Source: DATATJ01 sp963789075
GTDB taxonomy: Bacteria > Acidobacteriota > Vicinamibacteria > Vicinamibacterales > CAVVIG01
DNA: 64,000 nucleotides
NCBI GenBank assembly: GCA_963789075.1
Contig: CAWBJQ010000001.1
Coordinates: forward strand, 1-64,000
Direction: 5' to 3'
The notes under the pieces were generated by a model, which worked only from the letters and a program-made list of their open reading frames with translations, searched no databases and was not told the DNA's origin. The position numbers were made by a program, and so were the translations under genes. Below are positions 1 through 8,111 of this stretch, in pieces (positions within the stretch are counted from its first letter, which is position 1; each line of letters opens with the position of its first letter).

Positions 1-1
1 C

Positions 2-70
2 GGCAACCCCGGTTTTGTCAACGCCGTCTGGCTGAAATCCTCACCGCCGTCGACCCAGGCCCTCAAGTAA
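2..70 (+). CDS. C-terminal end of a secreted PHP-like hydrolase paralogue (partial)
   Basis: An open frame enters from the left edge and ends with TAA at 68-70, giving 22 residues. The visible end, GNPGFVNAVWLKSS, matches the C-terminus of the next gene (GNGAFVQPVWVSP), so this is most simply the tail of an upstream paralogue. With the truncated copy at 2587 this makes at least three copies in a row. No catalytic part lies in the window; function is inferred only from the neighbour. Confidence 0.6.
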   Translation, partial: GNPGFVNAVWLKSSPPSTQALK

Positions 71-120
71 ACCCCACGGCCTTCGCCGTGGCTCCGGCGC
101 AATTGATTTGGAGTCGCCCA

Positions 121-2502
121 TGAACGTGAAGAGATCCATCCTGTCTGGCGGTCTTGCCGCGGCGGTCGTCGCGGCGGCCTTCGTGCTGTTCCCGTCGACC
201 TCGAGGCTGGTCGCCGACGCCGGCTGCTGCTCGCCGATTCACTGAACTGCAACCTGTCGCAGTACAAGACGGCGCAGGGTCTCACGGCGGCCGTCGAGCA
301 GGACCCGCTGGTGGTGTCGTGGGCCGGCCAGAACGGCGCCGACTTGCGCGCGCGGTACGCGATCGACAGCGGCCAGCCGGTGGTGCGGGATCTGGCGGTC
401 AAGAAAGCCGGCGGCCAATGGACGACGCTCGGCAAGAATCTGACGCCGGAGTATCACGTCGTCAGCGGCATCCGCCGGATCGCCGACGATCAGACGAACA
501 CGCTGAAGGCGGCGGGTATCGAGCTGACGGACGAGGTGATCACCAAGAACCGGTGGTATGCCTTCTGGGATTCGCCGCTGGTGATGCCGGGCTCGCAGGA
601 AATGCAGGACGAAGCGGCATGGCGGCGATCTCAACAGGGCGGAGGCGGCGGCGGGCGTGGCGGCCGTGGCCAGGCGGCAGACTGCCGACTCGCTGATTCC
701 CAACCGGACGCTGGGCACGCCGCGGGCGCCGTCCGACATTCGTCGCGCCGACTCGTCGTTCCACACCACGTCGTGCAGCGTGAAGACCGACGGCGCGAGC
801 CTGGTCGTGACGTTCCCCGGGCTGTCGATGGGGATCTTCGCCGGCGACCTGCAGTTCACGGTCTACAAGGGCACCAATCTGGTGCGGATGGACGCGGCGG
901 CCAAGACGAACGAACCGTGGGTCGCCTACAAGTACGACGCCGGCCTGAAGGGATTCTCGACCGACCTGACGCCGCGCGTCACCTGGCGCGACACCGGCGG
1001 TCATCCGCAGAATCACCAGTTCGGCGGCGTGGTCAACACGACGCTGGCGCGCGTGAAGGCGCAGAACCGGCTGATCGTCGCCGAGGCCAACGGCGGCGCG
1101 CTGGCGGCGTTCCCGCCGCCGCACACCTTCTTCTTCACGCGTGAGAAGGACACCAACCTCGGCTACGTGTGGTACCGGAAGGATGCCGAAGGGAAGTTCG
1201 GCATCGGCGTCGGCTTCCCCGAGCGCGAAGAGGAACCGCGATACGTGCAGAACTTCGCGCTCTACAATGCGCCGCCCGGCACGGTGCAGAAGATGGGCGT
1301 GTATTTCTACGCGAGCCCGGACGCCGGCGAGCCGGCGCGGCAGGCGGTGCTGGCCTTCACGCACGGCGACGCGTTCAAGCCGATTGCCGGCTACAAGACG
1401 TTCGTGAACCACTTCCATCTCGACTTCACCGGTCGTCAGCGCGCGTCCGGATCGCTCGACACGCCGTTCCAGGATCTGGTGGCGATGCGCTCGCTCGGCC
1501 TGAACGTCATCGGCCTGAGCGACTTCCATTTCGAGCTGCACGGAAGCGACCCCGGCCCGCTGCGGCTTCCCGAGCAGAAGGACTATTTCGAAGCCACGCG
1601 CCGCGCGTCGGACAAGGACTTCCTGGTGGTGCCGTGGGAAGAGCCGAGCGCGTACTTCGGCGGCCACTACAACATCCTGTGGCCGAAGGACGTGTATTGG
1701 ACCAAGGTGCGACAGGCGGGCCAGCCGTTCGTCGAGGAGGTGGCGGGCTACGGCAAGGTGTATCACACCGGCAACGCCGAAGACGTGCAGAAGATGATGG
1801 ACGCCGAGGGCGCCTACTGGTATCACGCGCACCCGCGCACCAAGAGCACCACCGGCTATCCCGGACCTGATCTGGGACAAGCCGTACATGAAGAACGATC
1901 GGTATCTGGGCGTGGCGTTCAAGCCCGGCATGGGGCAGGACAACTCGGAAGTGCGGATGTGCGACTGGCGCTGCTTCGATGCGATCGACACGATGAACAA
2001 CATGTACGCGGGTCTCGGCATCAAGCCCAAGTACGTGATCGCCGACATCGACACGTATCGAAAGGGTCCCGAGGACGATCTCTACGCCAACTTCCCGGTC
2101 AACTATCTGAAGATCGACAAGACGCCAGGGCCAGACGAGGACTACAGCCCGATCCTGAAGTCGCTTCGCGACGGCAACTTCTTCGCGACGACCGGCGAGA
2201 TCCTGATCAGGAACTACAGCGTGGCCGGCACCGGCAATCAGCGAACGATTGCCGCCGACATCGACTGGACGTTCCCGCTGAGCTTCGTCGAGGTCGTGTG
2301 GAGCGACGGCAAGAAAGTCGATCGCCAGGTGATTTCGGCGACCGACTCCGCGCCGTTCGGCACCAAGCATTTCGCGATTCCGTTCGATGCCACCGGCAAG
2401 GCATGGGTGCGCTTTGCGGTCTGGGACTCGGCCGGCAACGGCGCATTCGTTCAGCCGGTCTGGGTGTCGCCAAAGGCGACGCAGACGACAAGCTCGAGAT
2501 AA
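121..2502 (+). CDS. Secreted PHP-like (CehA/McbA-type) metal-dependent hydrolase, read across three frameshifts
   Basis: ATG at 121 opens a signal-peptide-like N-terminus (basic MNVKRS, then an Ala/Val-rich core). The protein changes frame near 200-230, 655-680 and 1860-1870; at the last site one extra G splits GYPDLIWD. The N-terminal half looks beta-rich. The C-terminal half carries a PHP-like histidine/acidic series: HFHLDF, IGLSDFHFE, PWEEPSA, GHYNILW and YWYHAHPRT, spaced as expected for a metal site. It ends in a small beta domain (VEVVWSDGKKV...AVWDSAGNGAF). The substrate is unknown; known CehA/McbA members hydrolyse carbamate or amide bonds, which cannot be assigned here. The truncated copy at 2587 confirms how the first frames join. 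Confidence 0.6.
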
Positions 2503-2514
2503 CGGGAATCACAC

Positions 2515-2567
2515 GTAGCGCGAAGCCTTCAGGCGAGCGACTGCCGCTCGGCTGAAGCCTTCGCGCT
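2515..2567. repeat. Near-perfect hairpin, short variant of the dispersed 55-bp palindromic repeat
   Basis: The arms AGCGCGAAGCCTTCAG and CTGAAGCCTTCGCGCT are inverted repeats with one mismatch, and the centre holds a second pair (GCGAGCG/CGCTCGG). The outer arm GTAGCGCGAAG-CTTC is shared with the repeats at 14546, 17198 and 46282. The hairpin sits between two paralogous genes, so it may act as a terminator or as an RNA-stabilising REP; it has no T-tract. Confidence 0.6.
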
Positions 2568-2586
2568 GTATTGGAAGGGGCGCGTC

Positions 2587-3138
2587 ATGACACGCAGCAA
2601 ACCGATCCTGTTCCTCTCCGCGGCGGTGCTGACCACATCAGCGGCGCTCGTGGCGATCGTGTCGACCGGCGCGGTGATCGTGGCCGGCGGCACGACTCCG
2701 ATCCCCGCCGATGCATTGGCCTGCGATATGGCGCAGTACAAGTCGCGCTCGGGGCTGACGGCGGCGATGGATCAGAACGTCCTGACCGTGGCGTGGAATG
2801 GTCAGAACGGTTCGGAGATGCGAACCCGCTACGCCGTCGACGGCGGGCAGCCGGTCGTTCGTGACCTGGCGGTGCGCAAGGCCGGCGGCGCATGGGTGAC
2901 GCTGGGGCAGAACCTCACGCCCGAGTACCACGTGGTCAGCGGCATCCGACGCATGTCCACGCAGCAGGCCGATCTCGCCCGGGACGGTCCAGACGAATCG
3001 AAGATTTTCGGCTCCCCGAAGTCCGAGCCGGATTGCTCTGAGGAAACGATTGACGGTTGCGTTGCGGGGTCGTGTCTAAGCTTACGACCGCCGACGAGGA
3101 TTTGTTACCCCAGTGTTACCCCGGGGCAACAGACGTAA
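2587..3138 (+). pseudogene. Truncated third paralogue of the PHP-like hydrolase
   Basis: ATG at 2587 follows GGAAGGGG. Residues from the signal peptide to about 135 align with the gene at 121-2502 (shared stretches include GQNG, YAVDGGQPVVRDLAV, LGQNLTPEYHVVSGIRR). Similarity stops near 2990. The remaining codons to the stop at 3136-3138 are unrelated and run into the GTTACCCC repeat that opens the recombinase cassette. All catalytic motifs of the full-length copy are missing, so the gene is dead. The junction fits insertion or deletion associated with the element on its right; a misassembly at this point cannot be excluded. Confidence 0.75.
3104..3122 (+). repeat. Left inverted repeat of the recombinase cassette (GTTACCCC-AGT-GTTACCCC)
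   Basis: Two direct copies of GTTACCCC are separated by three bases. The same 19-bp unit, with one base changed, occurs in inverted orientation at 4500-4518 on the other side of the integrase gene. Paired short repeats next to a tyrosine-recombinase gene resemble arm-type binding sites; that role is inferred. Confidence 0.65.
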
Positions 3139-3159
3139 AGGTCGCAGGGCCAACACCCG

Positions 3160-4467
3160 CTATTTTATTGGGAATGTGGTGAGGGGCAGAATCGAACTGT
3201 CGACACTACGATTTTCAGATCCTGGTCTGCGCCTTTTTAGCGCGCCCTTGCGAAAGGCAGAATCGCGTTCGGAAGGTTTAGGCTCGAGAATAGTTGCTAG
3301 TAGTTGTGCCCAACGGTCCAAAGCGGTCCGCTTCTCCTTGTCGTATTCATATCGGTTATAAACTTGGGTCACGCGCGGGCCGCCTTCGGAGTGGTTCAAT
3401 ACGCGCGCGATATCCGTCTCGAAATGCCCGCTTCAGCAATCCGAGTGCTGGCAGTCCTGCGCAAATCGTGGCCCTTGAAGTCGAAGACAGCGACGTCCGG
3501 ATCGGACTCTTGGAGCGCCTGGAGCACGCGAGTCCCGACTCTCTGCGCACCTCTCGTGACATCGCGGCGTGGCCGTCGACCGGTCAACCCTGGAAACACC
3601 CATGTGTCCGACGCGCGAGGAATCGTGGCAAAGATTTCAAGCGATGGACGACAGCGGGACGCGATGTGGTCTCTTGTTTTTTGTGACTGAAGCGGGGAAG
3701 GCGATCCAGCCCGAATCCAAGTCGATATCTGCCCACTGCAACTTCGCGAGTTCACCGCCGCGTTGCATCGTTACGAGGCGGAGGCGCTGGAGCGCGCACA
3801 TCGCCGGTTTTTCCGTCTCGCAAGCTTTCCAGACCAACCGGAGCTCGTAGTCTGTGAGGACGCGGTCCCTCGACCGCTCGGCGCCAGGTTTGGCGATCAG
3901 GGCAGCCGGATTCGCGTCGATCCAGTCGCGTTGGACCGCGAAATTCAGCATTTTCCGCACGAGGGCAAGAATGCGATTGGCCGCGATCGGCGCGCCTCGA
4001 TCGGCGATCTTCTCGATCAAGTCCCTCACGTCACGGCGGGTGATTTCCTTCACTTTCCGAGTCCGCCATGCCGGCAACACATCGGCGTCGATCATGCGCT
4101 GGTCCTCTTTCCAACTGCGCTTGTGCTTCTTCGCGTGCCGATCCATGTACTCCCGCGTTAAATCAGCGACCGTTTCCCCTCGCCGCGTCGCAAGTTTTTC
4201 GGCCGCAGGATCCTCTCCTGCGGCGGCGGACCGCAGAGCCTGGTGAGCGGCCTTGCGGGCGTTGGCCAGTGTGATGGTCGGGTAGTCGCCGATGGTCAGC
4301 CGACGCAGCCGACGGGCAGCGGTGCGATAGTGCACGGACCAACTCTTGTGCCCGGTTGCGGTCACGCGCAGCGCGAGACCAGGCAGGGTGGCATCAAAGT
4401 AATCAACGCGGCGACCAGGTTCAGGGCGGAGCGTCTCGATTGTCCGAGCGGTGAACTTCAGGGTCAT
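3160..4467 (-). CDS. DUF4102/P4-type tyrosine recombinase (integrase), read across two frameshifts
   Basis: The N-terminal domain (KFTARTIETLRPEPGRRVDYFD...LPGLALRV) is the DUF4102 arm-binding domain of P4-like integrases. It is followed by a SAM-like core (YMDRHAKKHKRSWKEDQRMID) and the catalytic domain. Catalytic residues are visible in RLVTMQRGGEL (first Arg), FDFKGHDLRRTAST (His-x-x-Arg) and GGPRVTQVYNRYEY (tail with Tyr). The frame changes near 3640 and again near 3400, where one base is missing in GISR-DIARVLNH. The C-terminal reading runs over the tRNA-like 3' half at 3175-3218. Such enzymes integrate elements at tRNA 3' ends. No cargo genes accompany it. Confidence 0.8.
3175..3218 (-). 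other. tRNA 3'-half (tRNA-Phe-like) at the end of the integrase: attachment-site remnant
   Basis: Read on the minus strand, the segment begins inside an anticodon loop CTGAAAAT (GAA, as in tRNA-Phe). It continues with variable region GTGTC, a T-arm with loop TTCGATT and an acceptor 3' strand CCTCACC. The 5' half is absent: upstream bases do not pair with TCGTA and no D-arm is present. A break inside the anticodon loop is a common crossover point for P4-type integrases. It therefore looks like an att duplicate, not a working tRNA. Confidence 0.55.
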
Positions 4468-4499
4468 GTGCGCACGCCTCTAAAGTCAGCGGATCGTTC

Positions 4500-4518
4500 G
4501 GGGTAACACCGGGGTAAC
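4500..4518 (-). repeat. Right inverted repeat of the recombinase cassette
   Basis: GGGGTAAC-ACC-GGGGTAAC is the reverse complement of the left repeat at 3104-3122, with one base different. It lies 32 bp upstream of the integrase start, so it could also touch the integrase promoter. Confidence 0.65.
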
Positions 4519-4651
4519 AAAATGACGGTCGTTCGCGTGAAATGCCGTGCACACGCATGATAGCAGAAAAGTGGCCTATTTGTTGACTGAGCAGTGAGTT
4601 ATGACACGAATTGCAACGGGCTGGCGCGCGCTGAAAAAGCAAAAAAATTGA

Positions 4652-4696
4652 CTGGGGGTCAGGAGATCGTGGGTTCGAATCCCGCCGTCCCGACCA
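4652..4696 (+). other. tRNA 3'-half (tRNA-Pro(GGG)-like) at the right edge of the cassette: attachment-site remnant
   Basis: The segment starts in an anticodon loop CTGGGGG, runs through the 3' anticodon strand TCAGG, a perfect T-arm (GTGGG-TTCGAAT-CCCGC), an acceptor 3' strand and an encoded CCA at 4694-4696. The preceding bases are an A-tract (AAAAAAATTGA) with no D-arm or acceptor 5' strand. It is the duplicated 3' end left by integration into a proline tRNA. It differs from the tRNA half on the left side of the integrase. Confidence 0.65.
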
Positions 4697-4715
4697 ATTA
4701 GTTTCCGCCGCCCAC

Positions 4716-4742
4716 GGGCCGGCACACAGGCCGGCCCCTACG
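4716..4742. repeat. GGGCCGGC palindromic intergenic repeat
   Basis: GGGCCGGC and GGCCGGCCC form a hairpin around ACACA. The reverse strand resembles the sequence at 35716-35745 (GTAGGGGCCG...CGGCCCG), so this is a second dispersed REP-like family in the window. It lies just past the CBS gene's stop codon and could end its transcript. Confidence 0.5.
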
Positions 4743-4746
4743 AGTC

Positions 4747-5187
4747 TCAACGCGAAGTCTTCCCGGTCTCGCGCGATACCTCGCGCACGAGCTCCGCGAC
4801 GTCGCGCTCCCGTCCCGACCAGGCGAGATCCGCCTGCGAGATCATCCCCACGCAGCCGCCGCGCTCGTCCACGACGGGCACCCTGCGCACCTGGTGCTTT
4901 TCCATCATCGACAACACGTCGGTGAGGGGCGCGTTCAGCGGCACCGTCACCACCAGCTCGGACATGCACGTCGACGCGGGATACGCCATCGGATTCTTCC
5001 CGACGGCGACGACGCGACAGACAATGTCGCGGTCGGTGACCACTCCGATGACCTGTTCGGCGGGGTCGATGACCGGAATTTCGCCGCAGTCGTGCTGCAC
5101 CATCAGCTTCGCCACCTGGTCGAGCGGCGTCTCCGGCGTGCAGCACGCGGGATTCGCTGTCATGACGTCTCGCGCCAGCTTGCCCAT
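4747..5187 (-). CDS. Tandem CBS-domain protein
   Basis: The 146-residue protein consists of two CBS domains: about residues 5-60 (ARDVMTANPACCTPETPLDQVAKLM...GVVTDRDI) and 70-130 (MSELVVTVPLNAPLTDVLSMMEKHQVRRVPVV...GMISQADLA). Such stand-alone pairs bind adenine nucleotides and act as energy or ligand sensors on partner proteins. The partner is not evident here. The start at 5187 was chosen because AGGAGGGGGT precedes it directly and the CBS fold starts at once; the open frame extends further upstream without matching the family. Confidence 0.85.
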   Translation of the reverse strand: MGKLARDVMTANPACCTPETPLDQVAKLMVQHDCGEIPVIDPAEQVIGVVTDRDIVCRVVAVGKNPMAYPASTCMSELVVTVPLNAPLTDVLSMMEKHQVRRVPVVDERGGCVGMISQADLAWSGRERDVAELVREVSRETGKTSR

Positions 5188-5356
5188 ACCCCCTCCTGCT
5201 GATTTCAGATGAATGAGAATTACCAGCAAGGGACGGACCAGCCGCAGTTTCGCTGAGCCGTTGCATATGGCCGAGCCGCTCGCGGGCGCGATAATATGGT
5301 CGCCCAACGGCCTGCGGTCTACTGAAGGTTCGCGGCTTGCGAGACGAGGAGACGCT

Positions 5357-6166
5357 GTGAAATCTGTGATGAACGCTCTGATGTTCGTGACGGCGATCGC
5401 CGTCGCGGCACCGGCCGCGCAAGCGGCCGACGGCCTGCTGATTCTGGAAAAGACCGCATCGGGCGGCACGACGCGGACGCATCAGATCCAGATCGAGAAA
5501 GATCGCATGCGTGCCGAGACCACGGGCGCCGGCGGCGAGAAGCAGGCCATGGTGTTCGATGGCGCGAAGCAAGTGATGTGGATCATCAACTACGACAGGA
5601 AAACATACAGCGAGATGACGAAGGCCGACGCCGATCGCCTCGGCGGACAGATGACCGATGCGATGGCGAAGATGCAGCAGCAGATGCAGAATCTGCCGCC
5701 GGAGCAGCGCGCGAAGATCGAGGCGATGATGGCGGGGCGCGGCGGCATGCGCGGCGCCGGGCCGGGCGCCGGCGCGAAGACCGAGTACAAGAAGACCGGC
5801 ACCGATACGGTCGGCAAGTGGACGTGCGACAAATACGAAGGGTCGCAGAACGGACAGAAGACGTCCGAGCTCTGCACCGTCGATCCGCAGGCGCTCGGGT
5901 TTACCGCGGCGGATTTCGACGTGTCGCGCCAGCTGCAGGCGTTCTTCGCGAAGCTCGTGCCGAACGGCGCCGAGGACCTGTTCCGCATCGGCACGGGGCA
6001 GGACCAGGGCTTCACCGGGGTGCCGGTGCGCCGCGTCTCGTTCGGTCCGACGCCGACGACGTCGGAGATCACGGCGGTGACGCGTCAGAGCTTTTCTGAA
6101 GCGACGTTCGCCGTGCCAGAGGGATTCGAAAAGCAAGCCGCGCCGTTCGGCGGCCGCGGCCGATAA
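5357..6166 (+). CDS. Secreted DUF4412-like protein
   Basis: GTG at 5357 follows GAGGAGA; ATG at 5369 is an alternative. A signal peptide ends near AQAADG. The mature protein begins LLILEKTASGGTTRTHQIQIEKDRMRAET and continues with a Met/Gln-rich helix (DAMAKMQQQMQNLPPEQRAKIEAMMA), a Gly-rich linker and a second beta part (KWTCDKYEGSQNGQKTSELCTVD). This layout matches DUF4412 proteins, whose lipoprotein-carrier-like fold is predicted to bind a hydrophobic or surface ligand in the envelope. The gene is intact and stands alone between convergent neighbours. Confidence 0.6.
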   Translation: MKSVMNALMFVTAIAVAAPAAQAADGLLILEKTASGGTTRTHQIQIEKDRMRAETTGAGGEKQAMVFDGAKQVMWIINYDRKTYSEMTKADADRLGGQMTDAMAKMQQQMQNLPPEQRAKIEAMMAGRGGMRGAGPGAGAKTEYKKTGTDTVGKWTCDKYEGSQNGQKTSELCTVDPQALGFTAADFDVSRQLQAFFAKLVPNGAEDLFRIGTGQDQGFTGVPVRRVSFGPTPTTSEITAVTRQSFSEATFAVPEGFEKQAAPFGGRGR

Positions 6167-6189
6167 CCGCCGAGTGGCGACGTCTTCAT

Positions 6190-6270
6190 GACGAAGACAC
6201 GGAGAACACGAAGGTCACGAAGAAGAAGATCTTCGATCATCTTCGTGTCTTCGTGGCCTTCGTGGTTACG
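6190..6270. repeat. CACGAAG-type long imperfect palindrome between convergent genes
   Basis: Repeats of ACGAAGACACG/CACGAAGG on the left are mirrored by CTTCGTGTCTTCGTGG and CCTTCGTGG on the right. Related palindromes occur at 10966, 12295, 21938 and 46180. It lies between the ends of two convergent genes, where a bidirectional terminator would be expected. Confidence 0.55.
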
Positions 6271-6276
6271 AGCGCC

Positions 6277-8054
6277 TTATGGCGCGCCGGGCGGCGGCAC
6301 ACGCTTGTGCGTCGCCTGCTCGAAGGCGTACGCAAGGCCCAGCAGCTTCGGCTCGCTGCACGCCATGCCGGTAAAGCTCACGCCGTACGGCTCCGGCTTC
6401 GCGTTGAAGCCGTCGGGAAAGGGCGGCGTCGGCGCGTTCGGCACCAGCGCGAATGGGACGATCACGGTCGGATAGCCGGGCCGGGCCGCGATGCCGGCAG
6501 CCGCTCGCGCCAGGAAAGAGCAGCGCGTCGAGGTGCTGCGCCTTCATCACGGCGTCGATGCCGTTGGTCGCGCTGAGCGCGAGATCCTTCGCATGGTCCG
6601 CTTCGTAGCGCGCCCGGTCGCGCTCGACGTCCATCTCGTCCGAGATGTCGAGCCGTGACTGGCCGTATCGGATCGCGCCGGCCTTCTGATGCGCAATGTT
6701 CCACTCGCGCAACTCGGTCAGCGTCTTGACCGGCGCCGACGGCCCCAGCGTCGCGAGCCACTTGTTGAAGTCGCGCTTCATTCCATACTTCACGACGATC
6801 GTGCAGTCGTCGTCTTTGCCGCGCGCCTGATTCGCGCCCGAGCAGAAGTTCCAGCCGCTGATGTTCTTCGCCGGATCCTTTTCGAGCACGCTCGGAATGT
6901 CCGCCGGATCGACGATGATCGCGCCCTGCTGCTTGAGCGCGGCGATCGCCTCATCCATGGCCTTGGCCTGCGCGGCGTTCAGGCCGCCACGCGCGTCGCC
7001 GCGGCCGCCGTCGGCGCGCCCGTTGCGTTCCGACCCGTTCGCCGAGCCGGCTTCAGTGGTGACCGCCGCCGGCAGCTTGTCGTAGTAGAACGCGCGTGGA
7101 ATGCCGATGCGCGCCCCCTTCAGCGCGTCCGTCTTCAGGAACGGCGTGTAGTCGCGTCCGGGCGGCGGCGTGCAGCGCGACGTCGCCGCGTCATTCGGAT
7201 CGGGCGCGGCGCTCTCGAGCGCACCCAGCATGATCGCGGCGTCGGTGACGCGTACGCGTCATCGGTCCTGCCGTGTCCTGATCGGCGGTGATGGGAATCA
7301 CGCCCCACCGGCTGATGCGGCCCACCGTCGGCTTCACCGCCGCGAGCATCGTCTGGTTCGACGGTCCGAGAATGGAGCCCGACGTTTCGCTGCCGACGTT
7401 GGCGGCCCACAGATTCGCCGACGTGCCGATGCCCGAGCTCGAGCCGCCGGTGTTCAGCGCCGGCCGTCCGTCGAAGGTGGCCGGACGCGGATCCTTGCGC
7501 GGGTCGAACGGGTTGAAGCCTTGACCGCCGACCGCGTTGTAGTCGCCCGGCATCGGCGTCGGCGCGCCGGCGACGAAGTTCGCCAGCTCTGAGAGCCCCG
7601 CCTTCGCGATGATGATCGCGCCGGCCGCTTCGAGATTCTTCGTCAGCGTCGCTTCGTACGGCGGAATGAAGCCCTGGAACGCGAGGGCGCCGCCGGAAGT
7701 CGGCATGTTCGTCGTGTGGATGTTGTCTTTCAGCGCGACCGGAATGCCGTGCAGCGGACCGCGGACGTGCCCCTCGGCGCGCTCGCGATCGAGCGCGTCG
7801 GCTTCCTTCAGCGCGTTGGGGTTGACGAACACGGCGGCGTGCAGCTTCTCTTCGTACATGCCGATCCGGGCGAGATACTGCAGCACGAGGTCGTGCGAGG
7901 TGATCTGTCCGCTCTTCATCGCCGCCTGCATCTGCGGAATCGTGGCTTCCACGACCGAAAATGATCGAGACGTTGCTGTCGGCTTTTGCTGCGCTGCGAC
8001 GGCCAGGGTGGCGCCGACGATCGCGACGGCGCCCGAGATCAGGATTCGTTTCAT
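6277..8054 (-). CDS. Secreted amidase (amidase signature family), read across two frameshifts
   Basis: ATG at 8054 starts a signal peptide (MKRILISGAVAIVGATLAVAAQQ). The amidase-signature triad is visible: Lys in LHGIPVALKDNIHT, the first Ser in NTGGSSSGIGTSANL and the nucleophile Ser in GSETSGSILGP. The C-terminal part ends PEPYGVSFTGMACSEPKLLGLAYAFEQ, typical of the family. Frame changes fall near 7235-7265 and 6465-6500. These enzymes hydrolyse amides; the substrate cannot be predicted, but export suggests an extracytoplasmic peptide or aryl amide. A low-complexity Gly/Arg/Asp insert (about 7000-7060) is unusual for the family. Confidence 0.85.
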
Positions 8055-8111
8055 GAGGCTCTCCGAATAATGTGAGCGCGATGCTATCATCTCCGCTCCA
8101 CTGGAGGGTAT

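Noticed and set aside
3104..4518. Insertion sequence with terminal inverted repeats
   Set aside because: The enclosed gene is a P4-type tyrosine recombinase, not a DDE transposase, and I saw no target-site duplication outside the repeats.
4652..4696. Functional tRNA-Pro(GGG) gene
   Set aside because: There is no D-arm and no acceptor 5' strand upstream; only the 3' half is present.
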